A stretch of 28,238 bases of DNA from CAZGSV01 sp964528605 (GTDB lineage: Bacteria > Armatimonadota > Zipacnadia > CAZGSV01): NCBI GenBank assembly GCA_964528605.1, contig CAZGSV010000032.1, forward strand, positions 1 to 28,238. The letters run 5' to 3'. The notes under the pieces were generated by a model that saw nothing but the letters and a program-made list of their open reading frames with translations, was not told the DNA's origin and did not search any database. Of the stretch, positions 1 to 7,373 are shown in pieces. Within the stretch, counting starts at the first letter, position 1. The number at the start of each line of letters is the position of its first letter. The translations under genes and the position numbers were made by a program.

Positions 1-777
1 CACGGCGTCCCCGGAACGGAGGCGGGCGCGGGCCGTGCCCTCGATTATCTTGCAGTCGGAGTACGTGGTCGCGACGCTGACGACTTCCAGGCGTGCAACA
101 GCCCTGCGGTCTCTCAGGACGACCAGTTCCGCCCCGGGGCGCACGCCGACGCCCTGCCCCAGGCCGACGCTGGGGACGTCGGCCGCGACTATGGCGCCGC
201 CGAGCGCGATGGTGCCGGCAGCCTCCGTGGCAGTGGTTTCACAGGCGGCGCGCAAGGCTTCGTCCACCAAGGCGGACACCCCGTCCTTGATCTGTGGGTG
301 TGCTGGCGTCGCGCCGGCAACGCGAGTCCGCAAGCGGAACGTCTCCGCATTGGGCTGTGCCCATAGTGTCTCTAGGATGACCTTAGCGGAGTCCGCCTTT
401 GCCTGCACCTCCAGCACGCGGGCGAAGACGCCCGCGTCAGCGCCGACGACTGCGGCGACCGCGGCCAGGCCCTCAGGGGAGGTGAGTTGGGCCGCGGTGA
501 TGCCTTTGGTGGCGGCGCTGACGGCGGTGGGGTCCGCCAGGGTGAAGCCAGGGGTCTTGGCGAACGCCGCGCGGAGCGCCTCCTCCGCTTGCGCGCTCAG
601 AGCCTCTGGAGCGTACCCGCTCTCGTTGCTTACGCCGGCCAGAGCCAGGTTGATGGGCTCTCCCTGAGCGCAGACAGAGGTTGCTGCCAGCAGGCTGCCG
701 AGCGCTGCTAGACTGCACGCGAGCAGCGCCGTGAGCAACAACTGCCTTGACTGCACAACTTTTTCCACTCGCATCAT
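1..777 (-). CDS. Secreted CsgG/FlgT-like protein, partial (runs off window)
   Basis: The reading frame stays open from an ATG at 777 down to base 1 (259 codons), so the 3' end lies outside the window. A second ATG follows directly at 774. An AGGGG ribosome site lies about 8 bases upstream. The N terminus looks like a signal peptide: a basic start, a hydrophobic stretch near residues 13-33 and a likely cut after VCAQG. The mature part begins INLALAGVSNESG and has an alternating helix/strand pattern. Residues near 215-245 (GLGQGVGVRPGAELVVL, then a valine-rich strand) resemble the C-terminal beta domain of FlgT and related CsgG/LpoB-like envelope proteins. That assignment is an inference from pattern, not a firm match. 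The gene is divergent from tsaE. A TTGCGA-17-TATGAA promoter candidate overlaps the start of tsaE but is weak. Confidence 0.75.
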   Translation of the reverse strand, partial: MMRVEKVVQSRQLLLTALLACSLAALGSLLAATSVCAQGEPINLALAGVSNESGYAPEALSAQAEEALRAAFAKTPGFTLADPTAVSAATKGITAAQLTSPEGLAAVAAVVGADAGVFARVLEVQAKADSAKVILETLWAQPNAETFRLRTRVAGATPAHPQIKDGVSALVDEALRAACETTATEAAGTIALGGAIVAADVPSVGLGQGVGVRPGAELVVLRDRRAVARLEVVSVATTYSDCKIIEGTARARLRSGDAV

Positions 778-831
778 AGTTACACCCCTAGGGACAAACT
801 ATGAGCCAATCTGATAGGTTCATACCCACAG

Positions 832-1335
832 ATGGGCGAATTCGCAAGTTTTCAGGGCACTTCCTGGCGGGTGCGCCTGGTCTCCAAGTCCGCCGCGGCG
901 ACGGCGCGACTGGGCCGGGCGCTCGGCCGAGCGCTGCGCGGCGCAGAGGTGCTGGCGCTGGTCGGGCCGCTCGGCTCGGGCAAGACGACCTTAGCGCGGG
1001 GGGTGGCCGCAGGGCTGGGCGTGAGTGGCCGGGTGCGTAGCCCGTCTTTCACCCTGGTGAGCCGTCTGGGGGGGCGGCTGCCGCTGTTCCATATGGATCT
1101 TTACCGGCTCGAAGGCCCGGTCAACCTTGAGGAACTGGGGTGGGGCGAGGCCGACGACGGCCGGGCCGTGGCTATTGTGGAGTGGGCGGAGAAGGCCGTG
1201 CTGGATGCGCCCGAGCGGACGGTGCGCGTCTTGGTCTCCTACGCGACGCCGGGGAGAGTGATCGAGATCGAAGGAGAAGGGAGCACCGCGCACGTGCGGG
1301 CAGGCCTTGCCAAGTACCATCATCGCAGCCTTTGA
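832..1335 (+). CDS. tsaE: tRNA threonylcarbamoyladenosine biosynthesis ATPase TsaE
   Basis: TsaE is the small ATPase that works with TsaB and TsaD to make t6A37 on ANN-decoding tRNAs in the cytoplasm. The 167-residue product has a Walker A motif GPLGSGKTT at residues 45-53, the family motif SPSFTLV at 70-76, HMDLYRL at 87-93 and VEWAEK near 116-121, all typical of TsaE. The ATG at 832 has no clear ribosome site, and the first roughly 15 residues are not family-like. The true start may be slightly downstream. A TTGACT at 747-752 with CATCAT 19 bases downstream is a weak promoter candidate. The 3' end overlaps tsaB by 29 bases, which suggests coupled translation of two partners in the same pathway. 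Confidence 0.93.
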   Translation: MGEFASFQGTSWRVRLVSKSAAATARLGRALGRALRGAEVLALVGPLGSGKTTLARGVAAGLGVSGRVRSPSFTLVSRLGGRLPLFHMDLYRLEGPVNLEELGWGEADDGRAVAIVEWAEKAVLDAPERTVRVLVSYATPGRVIEIEGEGSTAHVRAGLAKYHHRSL

Positions 1336-2002
1336 GACCTCTGGAGCGGTGGTGTCGCTGGCGGTGACGCGGGGGGACGGTCAGGTGTATGAGAGCAGTT
1401 ACCCCGGGTTGCGACAGTTGGCTACCACGCTCATGCCTGCGCTGCTGGAACTGTGCGAGCAGGCCGGGGTGCGCTTGCGCGAGTGCGAAGGGGCGGCTGC
1501 GTCGCTGGGGCCGGGGTCCTTCACGGGGCTGCGAGTGGGTGTGGCTGCCGCCAACGCGCTGGCCTTGGCCGTGGGATGCCCGGTGGTGGGAGTTCCGTCG
1601 CTCGAGGTGACGGCCCACAGCGCGGTGACGGATGCGCCTACCTTGCTGTGCCTGTCGCCGCACCGCCGCGGGTCGTTCTACGGGCAGGAGTTCGGCAAAG
1701 CGGGTGACGGTTGGGTTGTCGCGGGCGAGATTGAGGTGGGCAACGTGGCGGAGATCGTGGCGGCGAGCGGAATGACGGAGGGAGTGGTGTGCGGGCCGGA
1801 GGACGCGCGGGAGCAGTGGCTTTCGCAGGGGGGGGCCGCCGGTGCGTCCATTCCTTTTGTGGTTACTTACCCTTCCGCGCGCGTACTGCTTGCCCTGGGC
1901 GTCGAGCGGAGGGGGCAAGCGCGGTCGCGCTTTGCCGTGCCTCTGTATGTGCGTGGTTCGCAGCCTGAGGAGAAGGAGCGCGGCGCGCCCGGAGGGCGGT
2001 AG
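1307..2002 (+). CDS. tsaB: tRNA threonylcarbamoyladenosine biosynthesis protein TsaB
   Basis: TsaB is the non-catalytic ASKHA-fold partner of TsaD in t6A formation. The 231-residue product begins with the strand IIAAFETSG, equivalent to the family's ILAIDTS start. It carries the diagnostic GPGSFTGLRVG motif at residues 68-78, followed by the small-residue helix and VGVPSLEV. I chose the TTG at 1307 because no in-frame ATG or GTG lies close upstream of the conserved first strand, and GGCAGG sits just before it. The C-terminal 30 residues are charged and look non-conserved. It follows tsaE with a 29-base overlap. TsaD is not in the window. Confidence 0.93.
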   Translation: MPSTIIAAFETSGAVVSLAVTRGDGQVYESSYPGLRQLATTLMPALLELCEQAGVRLRECEGAAASLGPGSFTGLRVGVAAANALALAVGCPVVGVPSLEVTAHSAVTDAPTLLCLSPHRRGSFYGQEFGKAGDGWVVAGEIEVGNVAEIVAASGMTEGVVCGPEDAREQWLSQGGAAGASIPFVVTYPSARVLLALGVERRGQARSRFAVPLYVRGSQPEEKERGAPGGR

Positions 2003-2024
2003 CGGGGGCCGGGCCGCGCGGGCG

Positions 2025-2053
2025 TTGTTAGGCCGCGTTGCGGTTGGTATACT
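2025..2053 (+). promoter_or_regulatory. Promoter of tRNA-Pro
   Basis: TTGTTA at 2025-2030 and TATACT at 2048-2053 are separated by exactly 17 bases. A TGG directly before the -10 box gives an extended -10. The tRNA begins 11 bases after the -10 box, which fits a very short leader. Confidence 0.7.
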
Positions 2054-2063
2054 TATCGCTGCT

Positions 2064-2141
2064 CGGGGCGTGGCGCAGTTTGGTTAGCGCGCTGGGTTCG
2101 GGACTCAGAGGTCGGCGGTTCGAGTCCGCCCGCCCCGACCA
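2064..2141 (+). tRNA. tRNA-Pro (anticodon CGG)
   Basis: The gene folds as a complete cloverleaf of 78 bases with an encoded CCA. The acceptor stem CGGGGCG pairs perfectly with CGCCCCG. The D stem is GCGC/GCGC around AGTTTGGTTA. The anticodon stem is CTGGG/CTCAG with loop TTCGGGA, giving anticodon CGG (reads CCG, proline). The variable loop is AGGTC, and the T stem GGCGG/CCGCC encloses TTCGAGT. The discriminator is A, as expected for bacterial tRNA-Pro. It stands alone between tsaB and a decayed copy of itself. Confidence 0.96.
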
Positions 2142-2158
2142 GAGCCAGTGAGGAGCCT

Positions 2159-2234
2159 GCTAGCGTGGCGCAGTTTGGCTAGCAGGGCTGCCTGGATCCA
2201 GAGGTCGACCGCCTGAGGCGGTCCGCCCCGACCA
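2159..2234 (+). pseudogene. Decayed tRNA-Pro copy
   Basis: This stretch repeats the neighbouring tRNA in pieces. GCGTGGCGCAGTTTGG and TAGC match the D-arm region almost exactly, CAGAGGTCG matches the anticodon/variable junction, and CCCCGACCA matches the 3' end. The acceptor stem no longer pairs (GCTAGCG against CGCCCCG). There is no TTCGGGA anticodon loop. The T arm has been replaced by a GACCGCC-TGA-GGCGGTC hairpin without a TTCGA loop. It cannot form a working tRNA. It reads as a partial tandem duplication that has decayed, or a remnant of a recombination event at the tRNA. Confidence 0.75.
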
Positions 2235-2245
2235 CTTCTGGCGGT

Positions 2246-2342
2246 GCAATTCGGGGACAGACTACGAATTTCCTGTTGTTGCTCGGCGCCTGCCCGTCTG
2301 CGGGACACGGCACGGGGAATTCGTAGTCTGTCCCCGAATTGC
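2246..2342. repeat. Perfect 25-bp inverted repeat (REP/BIME-like pair)
   Basis: The arm at 2246-2270 is the exact reverse complement of 2318-2342, with 47 bases between. Each arm is itself a small hairpin: AATTCG, loop GGGACAGACTA, CGAATT. Two such units in opposite orientation look like the paired REP (BIME) layout that is often mobilised by IS200-like Y1 (RAYT) transposases. No transposase gene is present in the window, so the link is an inference. From 2343 to 2590 I see no gene and no clear signal, apart from a GTAGGAGCGG at 2499-2508 that resembles the headers of the repeats near 22400-23460. Confidence 0.8.
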
Positions 2343-2590
2343 GTCCGAGACTCCCCATCTCAGATCGCCTCTACCACACGCGTGCCAGGCGCGTCCCGCG
2401 TTGTCGAGCACCTTCTTCCGAGGCGCTGCTGCACCGGCGCCGTTCTCCGCGCCCTCCCGATGCCCCGTGGCTGCTTCGCGGCGCGGCTCCGGCGTGTAGT
2501 AGGAGCGGTCGCGCAAGAGGTCGGACGAGGGACGAGCCGTCGGCTGCCCTGCTTCCCACGCTGTTGCGCTTCTTGAGCCAATGTGTCGCG

Positions 2591-3739
2591 TCAGCCTCCC
2601 GCGGAGGGGCCAGCGACGATCCTGCCCGCGCGCGCCCTCCAGTAGGCCCAGTGATACCAGGCGAGACTGGGGCCCTGCTTGCCGTTGGGGTCGAACTCCT
2701 CCAGCCAGCGACGTACTTGGTCGCCGCCACCTAACCCCAGCACAGCGGTCGCCAGATGCGCTTGAACTTGGGCGTTTGGGGCGGCGGCGAGCACCCTTAG
2801 GCCCCGTGTGAGCCGCGCCCGCCTGCCCGCGTCCTTGTCGGACTTGATCAGCAGCTCGAATCCGGGGGCTGCCAACTCCCAGTCGTAGCTTGCCCAGTCA
2901 CCGGTCGGCAGCGCCCGTTTGTAGCAGTGCACGGCGTTCTCGAAGTAGCCCCGGTCCGCCGCGTATTGCTCGTAGGCCTCGGCGAAGCGTTGGTCACCCG
3001 CACACAACTCGGCGACCTTTAGGTAGTGCAGCCCGTGCAGGCAGAAAAGCGGCTCCCGAGGTGTCTCACGCGAGCAATCGCCCCAGAAGGTGGTGCTGCC
3101 GTCTAGGTCCACGATTCTCATTCCATGGTCCAACATGCGGCCTACCACACGGCGTATGAGGGCGGTAGCCTTACAGCGCTCTTCGCCGTCGGCGCACAGC
3201 ATCACATAGTCGCACAGCCCGGTAAGGTACCACGTCATCTCGTCGGTGCTGACGTTCCCCAGCCAGCGATAGGGGCCCACCTGGTGCCAGTAGTCCTGCA
3301 GCCAACTCGCCTCGTCTTCACCAGGGCCCTGCATGAGTTTGAACTGCCGCGACGTCATCCCGGGCACCCCGGTAATCGTTTCCAGCATCCCGAGAGAGGC
3401 AGCGATCTGCTGCGCGTGCTGCCGCGTTTGTGGATCACGTGTGACACTCCACTTGTAAGAGAGGCCAGAAAGGAAGGAGCCGTTAGCACAACCGGAGTTC
3501 TCGTTCGTGTAGCGCGCCTGGCCGGTTGGGTCTGCCTTGCTCCAGATTATCAGGCCGTCCTGAAGAAAGTAGTTGAACAGATCGTCCTCGCACTGCTCGG
3601 CCTTCTGGGCGAGCGTGGCAGATGCGCCCTCCGCCACAGGCTCGGGCTCGGCGCTGAGCGGGCTGAAGCCTGCCGAAAACGAGTAGAGCGTGGCCACCAA
3701 CGCCACAATGGCGATCGGGGCAACCGTTGCGCGTCTCAT
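2591..3739 (-). CDS. Secreted protein of unknown function, possible alpha/alpha-barrel
   Basis: The 382-residue product starts with a typical signal peptide (MRRATVAPIAIVALVATLYSF, then small residues to about position 30), so it is exported. The mature part is helical and rich in Trp, Tyr and Cys. Segments such as FLSGLSYKWSVTRDPQTR (about 89-106) and LETITGVPGMTSRQFK (about 118-133) resemble helix turns seen in six-hairpin (alpha/alpha-toroid) glycosidases and epimerases. No catalytic motif can be named, so the fold is only an inference. The ATG at 3739 has AAGGCGG about 6 bases upstream. A TTGACA lies further upstream at 3767-3772, but no -10 box stands at the right distance. The gene follows the apgM cluster on the same strand after 233 bases. 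Confidence 0.8.
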   Translation of the reverse strand: MRRATVAPIAIVALVATLYSFSAGFSPLSAEPEPVAEGASATLAQKAEQCEDDLFNYFLQDGLIIWSKADPTGQARYTNENSGCANGSFLSGLSYKWSVTRDPQTRQHAQQIAASLGMLETITGVPGMTSRQFKLMQGPGEDEASWLQDYWHQVGPYRWLGNVSTDEMTWYLTGLCDYVMLCADGEERCKATALIRRVVGRMLDHGMRIVDLDGSTTFWGDCSRETPREPLFCLHGLHYLKVAELCAGDQRFAEAYEQYAADRGYFENAVHCYKRALPTGDWASYDWELAAPGFELLIKSDKDAGRRARLTRGLRVLAAAPNAQVQAHLATAVLGLGGGDQVRRWLEEFDPNGKQGPSLAWYHWAYWRARAGRIVAGPSAGG

Positions 3740-3784
3740 CTGTTCCGCCTTTCGCGCGCTCTATCCTGTCAAGCGCTTTCTTCC

Positions 3785-3840
3785 AAAAGCCGGCTGCTCG
3801 AGCGGTCCTCTCCTGGCTTTTGCGGGGCCCTCGAGGCCCC
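3785..3840 (-). terminator. Inverted repeats downstream of apgM, possible terminator
   Basis: AAAAGCC at 3785-3791 pairs with GGCTTTT at 3815-3821, and GGGGCC at 3824-3829 pairs with GGCCCC at 3835-3840. Read on the minus strand, the first pair ends in a short T run, so it could end apgM transcription about 150-190 bases past its stop. The loop is long (23 bases), so this is a weak call. The rest of 3740-3972 holds no gene that I can support. Confidence 0.3.
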
Positions 3841-3972
3841 GGAGTTGCTTCGGGATCCGATGCAGCCTATGCTGCCGGGGGCGAGGGGTTCTGCTGGGGG
3901 GCGCGCCTGCTCCTTTGAGCGATCGCGTGCGCGCTCACGACCACGACGGGGCTAGGCGCACGCCAACCCAGG

Positions 3973-5217
3973 TCACGCGCCGAACTTCTCTTGCACGTTC
4001 ATCAGGTTGGTCATGACGTGGGCCAGGTGCAGTCCGCTGAAGCGCCCCAATCCCCCGGCGGAGGCCGCGCGCTCGTGGTAGGCCTGGCTGCAATCGGTGA
4101 GCACGCCGGGGCCCCAGAGGAGAAGCGGCACGGGGTCGCCGGTGTGATCGAGGGTCACCACGGGGGTCGCGTGGTCCGCGAGCACCGTCAACACCGTCCG
4201 GTCCAGGAGTTGCGGGAGTATGCCGCCGACCATGGCGTCAATGCGCTCGATTATCTTCACCTTGGCAGGGGCGTCGCCATTGTGGCCGGCGATGTCGGGC
4301 CCCTTCACGTTGCAGAGGACGAAGTCGTGGGTTTCCAGAGCGGCCAGCACCGTGCGGGCGATCGAGTCAAGGTCGGTGTCGAGGCTGCCGGTGGAACCTG
4401 GCGCGTCAACTACATCGAAGCCAAGATAGCGGCCTAGGCCGCGAATGAGGCCCACCTCCACCACGCAAGCGGCGGACAAGCCGTGGACCTCGTGGAAGGG
4501 CTTGAGGTGAGGCGCAACGCCGGCGCCGCGGGGGATGATGATGTTGGCGGGATTCTCGCCGGCACCGATGCGTTCGCGGTTGAGGGGATGGTCCTTGAGC
4601 ACCTGGTAGGAGCGGCGCACGAACTCATTGACCACCCGGGCGGTGAAGTTGGCCGCCTTGTCGTTGGGGTCCAAGGGGGCGCACTGACCGACCGGACGTC
4701 CCTCTTCGTGCGGATCAACGTTGTCGGTGATCTTGTCACTCAGGCCTTCGCCGCGGAGGATGAGCGTGCCGCGGTGCTCGGTTGATTCGCGAAAGATGAT
4801 CTGGACTCCCTCGAGGGAGCCGATCTGGTTGATGGCGTGGGCGAGTTCGTTAGTGCGCTCGCGGATACGGCCGGCACGGCGGTCGGTGACGATCATCTTG
4901 TCGTCCACGGTAGCGAAGTTGCAGCGGAAGCCGATGTCGCCGCGCTTCACCTCCAGGCCGACCCCCATGGCTTCCAGCGGGCCGCGGCCGGTATAGGTTT
5001 CCCTGGGGTCATAGCCGAGAAGGGAAAGGTGAGCAGTGTCGCTGCCCACGCGCAGGCCGGGCGCCACGGTGTCGAGCAGCCCGAGGGCACCTTCCGCCGC
5101 CGCGCGGTCAAGGTTGGGGGTATTCGCGGCCTCGAGGCAAGTCTTTCCCGCCAGATCGGGTACCGGGCGGTCCGCCATACCGTCCCCGATGAGCATCAGT
5201 CCCTTGTAGCGTGTCAC
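3973..5217 (-). CDS. apgM: 2,3-bisphosphoglycerate-independent phosphoglycerate mutase, ApgM type
   Basis: This enzyme interconverts 3- and 2-phosphoglycerate in glycolysis and gluconeogenesis without 2,3-BPG. The 414 residues match the archaeal-type ApgM branch of the alkaline phosphatase superfamily in length and motifs. GDGMAD is at 11-16, NTPNLDRAA at 32-40, and GSDTAHLSLLGYDP with candidate catalytic Ser59 at 58-71. The metal-site motifs GPDIAGHNGD and ADHATP come later. The GTG at 5217 is chosen because GGAGGAGG lies about 8 bases upstream and the sequence reads directly into the conserved first strand (GLMLIGDGMAD). A strong promoter precedes it, so it can be transcribed apart from prmA, which ends 98 bases upstream. 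Confidence 0.95.
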   Translation of the reverse strand: MTRYKGLMLIGDGMADRPVPDLAGKTCLEAANTPNLDRAAAEGALGLLDTVAPGLRVGSDTAHLSLLGYDPRETYTGRGPLEAMGVGLEVKRGDIGFRCNFATVDDKMIVTDRRAGRIRERTNELAHAINQIGSLEGVQIIFRESTEHRGTLILRGEGLSDKITDNVDPHEEGRPVGQCAPLDPNDKAANFTARVVNEFVRRSYQVLKDHPLNRERIGAGENPANIIIPRGAGVAPHLKPFHEVHGLSAACVVEVGLIRGLGRYLGFDVVDAPGSTGSLDTDLDSIARTVLAALETHDFVLCNVKGPDIAGHNGDAPAKVKIIERIDAMVGGILPQLLDRTVLTVLADHATPVVTLDHTGDPVPLLLWGPGVLTDCSQAYHERAASAGGLGRFSGLHLAHVMTNLMNVQEKFGA

Positions 5218-5263
5218 TGGTCAGCCCTCCTCCAGGGATAAGCCGAGGCAATGCTGGCGGGCG

Positions 5264-5293
5264 ATTATATGCGGGGAGCAAGAGGGGGGTCAA
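5264..5293 (-). promoter_or_regulatory. Near-consensus promoter of apgM
   Basis: On the minus strand TTGACC (5293-5288) and a perfect TATAAT (5269-5264) are separated by 18 bases. Initiation would fall near 5256-5258, giving a leader of about 40 bases before the GTG at 5217, with the GGAGG ribosome site inside it. Confidence 0.8.
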
Positions 5294-5315
5294 AAGCGAG
5301 GCGCGGGCAGCAGGC

Positions 5316-6182
5316 CTAGGTGAGGCGGCAGGTGAGGGCGAGCCAGCCGTGGAGTTGCAGTTTGTCCACTATGGTGAGGCCCGCTTTCCGCAGCGCGGCC
5401 CCAACCTGGGGCAGCGAGTTGGCGGTGAATCCCGAGGCGAGGAAGACGCCGCCACGGCGCAGCAGGCGAGGGACCCGTTGGGAGAGGCGGATGATGGTCG
5501 CGGGGTCAATGTTGGCGACGACGAGGTCGAAGCGGCCGGCGCCAGCGCTCGCCAAATCGCATTCTTTGACTTGTACCTGTCTCGTCACACGGTTACGCCG
5601 CACGTTGGCTTCGGCCTGCTCGACGGCGAGCGGATCGCTGTCGGTCGCGAGCACCTCAGCCGCGCCCAGTCTGGCGGCAGCGATGGCGAGAATCCCGGTG
5701 CCGGTGCCGATGTCGAGCACGCGCGCGCCGCTTACAGGGATGCGCTCGAGCAGCGCGAGGCAGGCTCGCGTGGTGGGATGATGTCCGGTGCCGAAGGCCA
5801 TGGCGGGGGGGATCACTATGCGGACGCGGCCAGGCGCCGCCGCCAGATGCCAAGGTGGAACGATGAGGAAGCGGCGTCCGGCGCGCACAGGCGCGAACTC
5901 GCGTTTCCAGGCCTGGGAACGGATGGAGGGCGTGAAGCGTCCTACGAAGATGCGAGGGTGGGAGCGCGGGGCGACGCACTTCACGATGTCGGCGATCTCG
6001 CGCCGCAGATGCGGCGTCTCGCTGCGGGACAGGAGGCGCGGCAGGTACGAGCACAACTCGAGCCAGCCCCCTCTGCCGCTGCTGGCGGTGCCGGCCGCGC
6101 CCCAGCGCGAGAAGAGAGCGGCCAGTGGCTCCTCAACTGCCGGGGAACACCTGACAATGACTTGTGTGTACTGCCTGCGCAC
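5316..6182 (-). CDS. prmA: Ribosomal protein L11 methyltransferase PrmA
   Basis: PrmA trimethylates ribosomal protein L11 using S-adenosylmethionine. From the GTG at 6182 the product is 288 residues, close to the family length. The family motif PPAMAFGTGHHPTTR lies at about 125-139, SAM motif I DIGTGTG at 157-163, ATDSDP near 179-184, and VVANIDPATI near 221-230 (the usual NIL/NIA motif region). An ATG at 6212 gives ten extra N-terminal residues that are unlike the family and overlaps dnaJ by 26 bases. The GTG lies 4 bases after the dnaJ stop and starts right at the first conserved strand, so I prefer it. Neither start has a good ribosome site, which suggests translational coupling to dnaJ. 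Confidence 0.92.
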   Translation of the reverse strand: MRRQYTQVIVRCSPAVEEPLAALFSRWGAAGTASSGRGGWLELCSYLPRLLSRSETPHLRREIADIVKCVAPRSHPRIFVGRFTPSIRSQAWKREFAPVRAGRRFLIVPPWHLAAAPGRVRIVIPPAMAFGTGHHPTTRACLALLERIPVSGARVLDIGTGTGILAIAAARLGAAEVLATDSDPLAVEQAEANVRRNRVTRQVQVKECDLASAGAGRFDLVVANIDPATIIRLSQRVPRLLRRGGVFLASGFTANSLPQVGAALRKAGLTIVDKLQLHGWLALTCRLT

Positions 6183-6186
6183 GGGG

Positions 6187-7299
6187 CTAGCCCGTTTTGC
6201 CGGGAGGTCCATGCTTGGAGCGGCGAGCGGAGGAGGCGATTCCGGTCTCGCCGCGGAGTCCGGCGAAGCGGCGCAGCAATTCGCTTTCCTCCTTGGTGAG
6301 CGAGGTCGGCGTGACGATGCGGATGAGGTAGTGGATGTCGCCTGAGCCTAGGCGCTGCCGGCGGGGGAGCCCTTTGCCACGCAAGGTCAGAACCTCGCTC
6401 GTCTGCGTGCTGGCTGGAATCTCGAGTTGGTCCTGACCGTCGAGGGTGGGCACGGATACGGTAGCGCCCAACGCGGCCTGGGCGAAGGTGACCTGCAGTT
6501 CCGTGGCTAGGTCGGAGCCCCGGCGTTCGAAGAGGGGGTGCGGTGCCACCATTAGCACGAGGTAGAGGTCGCCTGGCGGCCCACCCATCTCGCCGGCGTC
6601 GCCGTAGCCTGCCAGCCGCATGCGCTCGCCGCTCTCGATTCCCTTGGGTATGGTTACGCTGATGCGGTGGGCTTCTCTGGCCATGCCGGCTCCGCGGCAC
6701 TGCTGGCAGGGGCGCGTGAAGACCTCGCCCGTCCCGCCACAGGCGGGGCAGGCCGTTACCGTGGAGAGCTGGCCGAAAGGAGTGCGGTGCGTCTGGCGCC
6801 TCTCGCCGGTGCCGTGACAGGCCGAGCAAGGTTCGGGTGGACGCCGATCGGCGCTCCCCGTGCCCTGGCAGGCGGAGCAGGGCACGAGCCTGGGGACCTC
6901 TATCTCGCGTTGGCTTCCGCGATAGACCTCCTCGAGGGTGATCTGCAGGTCGAAGCGCAGGTCACTGCCGCGCGTGGCGCGCGGACGCGGAGAGGCGCGG
7001 CCGAAGCCGGTGCCGAAGACCATATCGAAGAAATCGCCCAAGCCGAGGTCTGCAAAGTTAATATCGAAGCCACCCGGGGCTTCATGGCCGAAGTGATCGT
7101 AACGCGCCCGCTTCTCCGGATCGGATAGAACCTGGTAGGCCTCGACGACGTCCTTGAACTTCTCGTTGGCCTGAGGATCGTCGCGGTTTTGATCGGGGTG
7201 CAGCGTACGGGCGAGCCGACGATAGGCCTTCTTGATCCCTTCGGGACTGGCGTCCCTGGGCACCCCGAGTACTTCGTAGTAGTCTCGCTTGCCTGACAT
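6187..7299 (-). CDS. dnaJ: Chaperone protein DnaJ (type I Hsp40)
   Basis: DnaJ stimulates the ATPase of DnaK and delivers unfolded substrates to it in the cytoplasm. The 370 residues show the full type I layout. The J domain has HPD at 34-36. A short Gly/Phe-rich linker spans about 69-103. Four zinc-finger repeats follow (CSACQGTG 142-149, CSACHGTG 159-166, CPACGGTG 185-192, CQQCRGAG 199-206). The C-terminal substrate domains include SGERMRLAGYGDAG and LTLRGKGLPRR. No clear ribosome site precedes the ATG at 7299. The gene lies 74 bases after rpoZ on the same strand and is followed by prmA. DnaK and GrpE are not in the window. Confidence 0.96.
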   Translation of the reverse strand: MSGKRDYYEVLGVPRDASPEGIKKAYRRLARTLHPDQNRDDPQANEKFKDVVEAYQVLSDPEKRARYDHFGHEAPGGFDINFADLGLGDFFDMVFGTGFGRASPRPRATRGSDLRFDLQITLEEVYRGSQREIEVPRLVPCSACQGTGSADRRPPEPCSACHGTGERRQTHRTPFGQLSTVTACPACGGTGEVFTRPCQQCRGAGMAREAHRISVTIPKGIESGERMRLAGYGDAGEMGGPPGDLYLVLMVAPHPLFERRGSDLATELQVTFAQAALGATVSVPTLDGQDQLEIPASTQTSEVLTLRGKGLPRRQRLGSGDIHYLIRIVTPTSLTKEESELLRRFAGLRGETGIASSARRSKHGPPGKTG

Positions 7300-7373
7300 G
7301 GGACGGTGCGTGCGGCTTGGTCAGCCGGTATCAGCAGGGCGGTGACTGCGGGGAGGGGAAGCGAGGGGGCTCG

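Noticed and set aside
35..667. 210-residue plus-strand open frame at the window start
   Set aside because: It is Ala/Ser/Thr-rich with no domain. The minus strand has a continuous frame with a signal peptide, a good ribosome site and a folded-domain pattern.
5211..6299. 362-residue plus-strand open frame over prmA
   Set aside because: Gly/Ala/Glu-rich shadow; the minus strand encodes PrmA with all its motifs.
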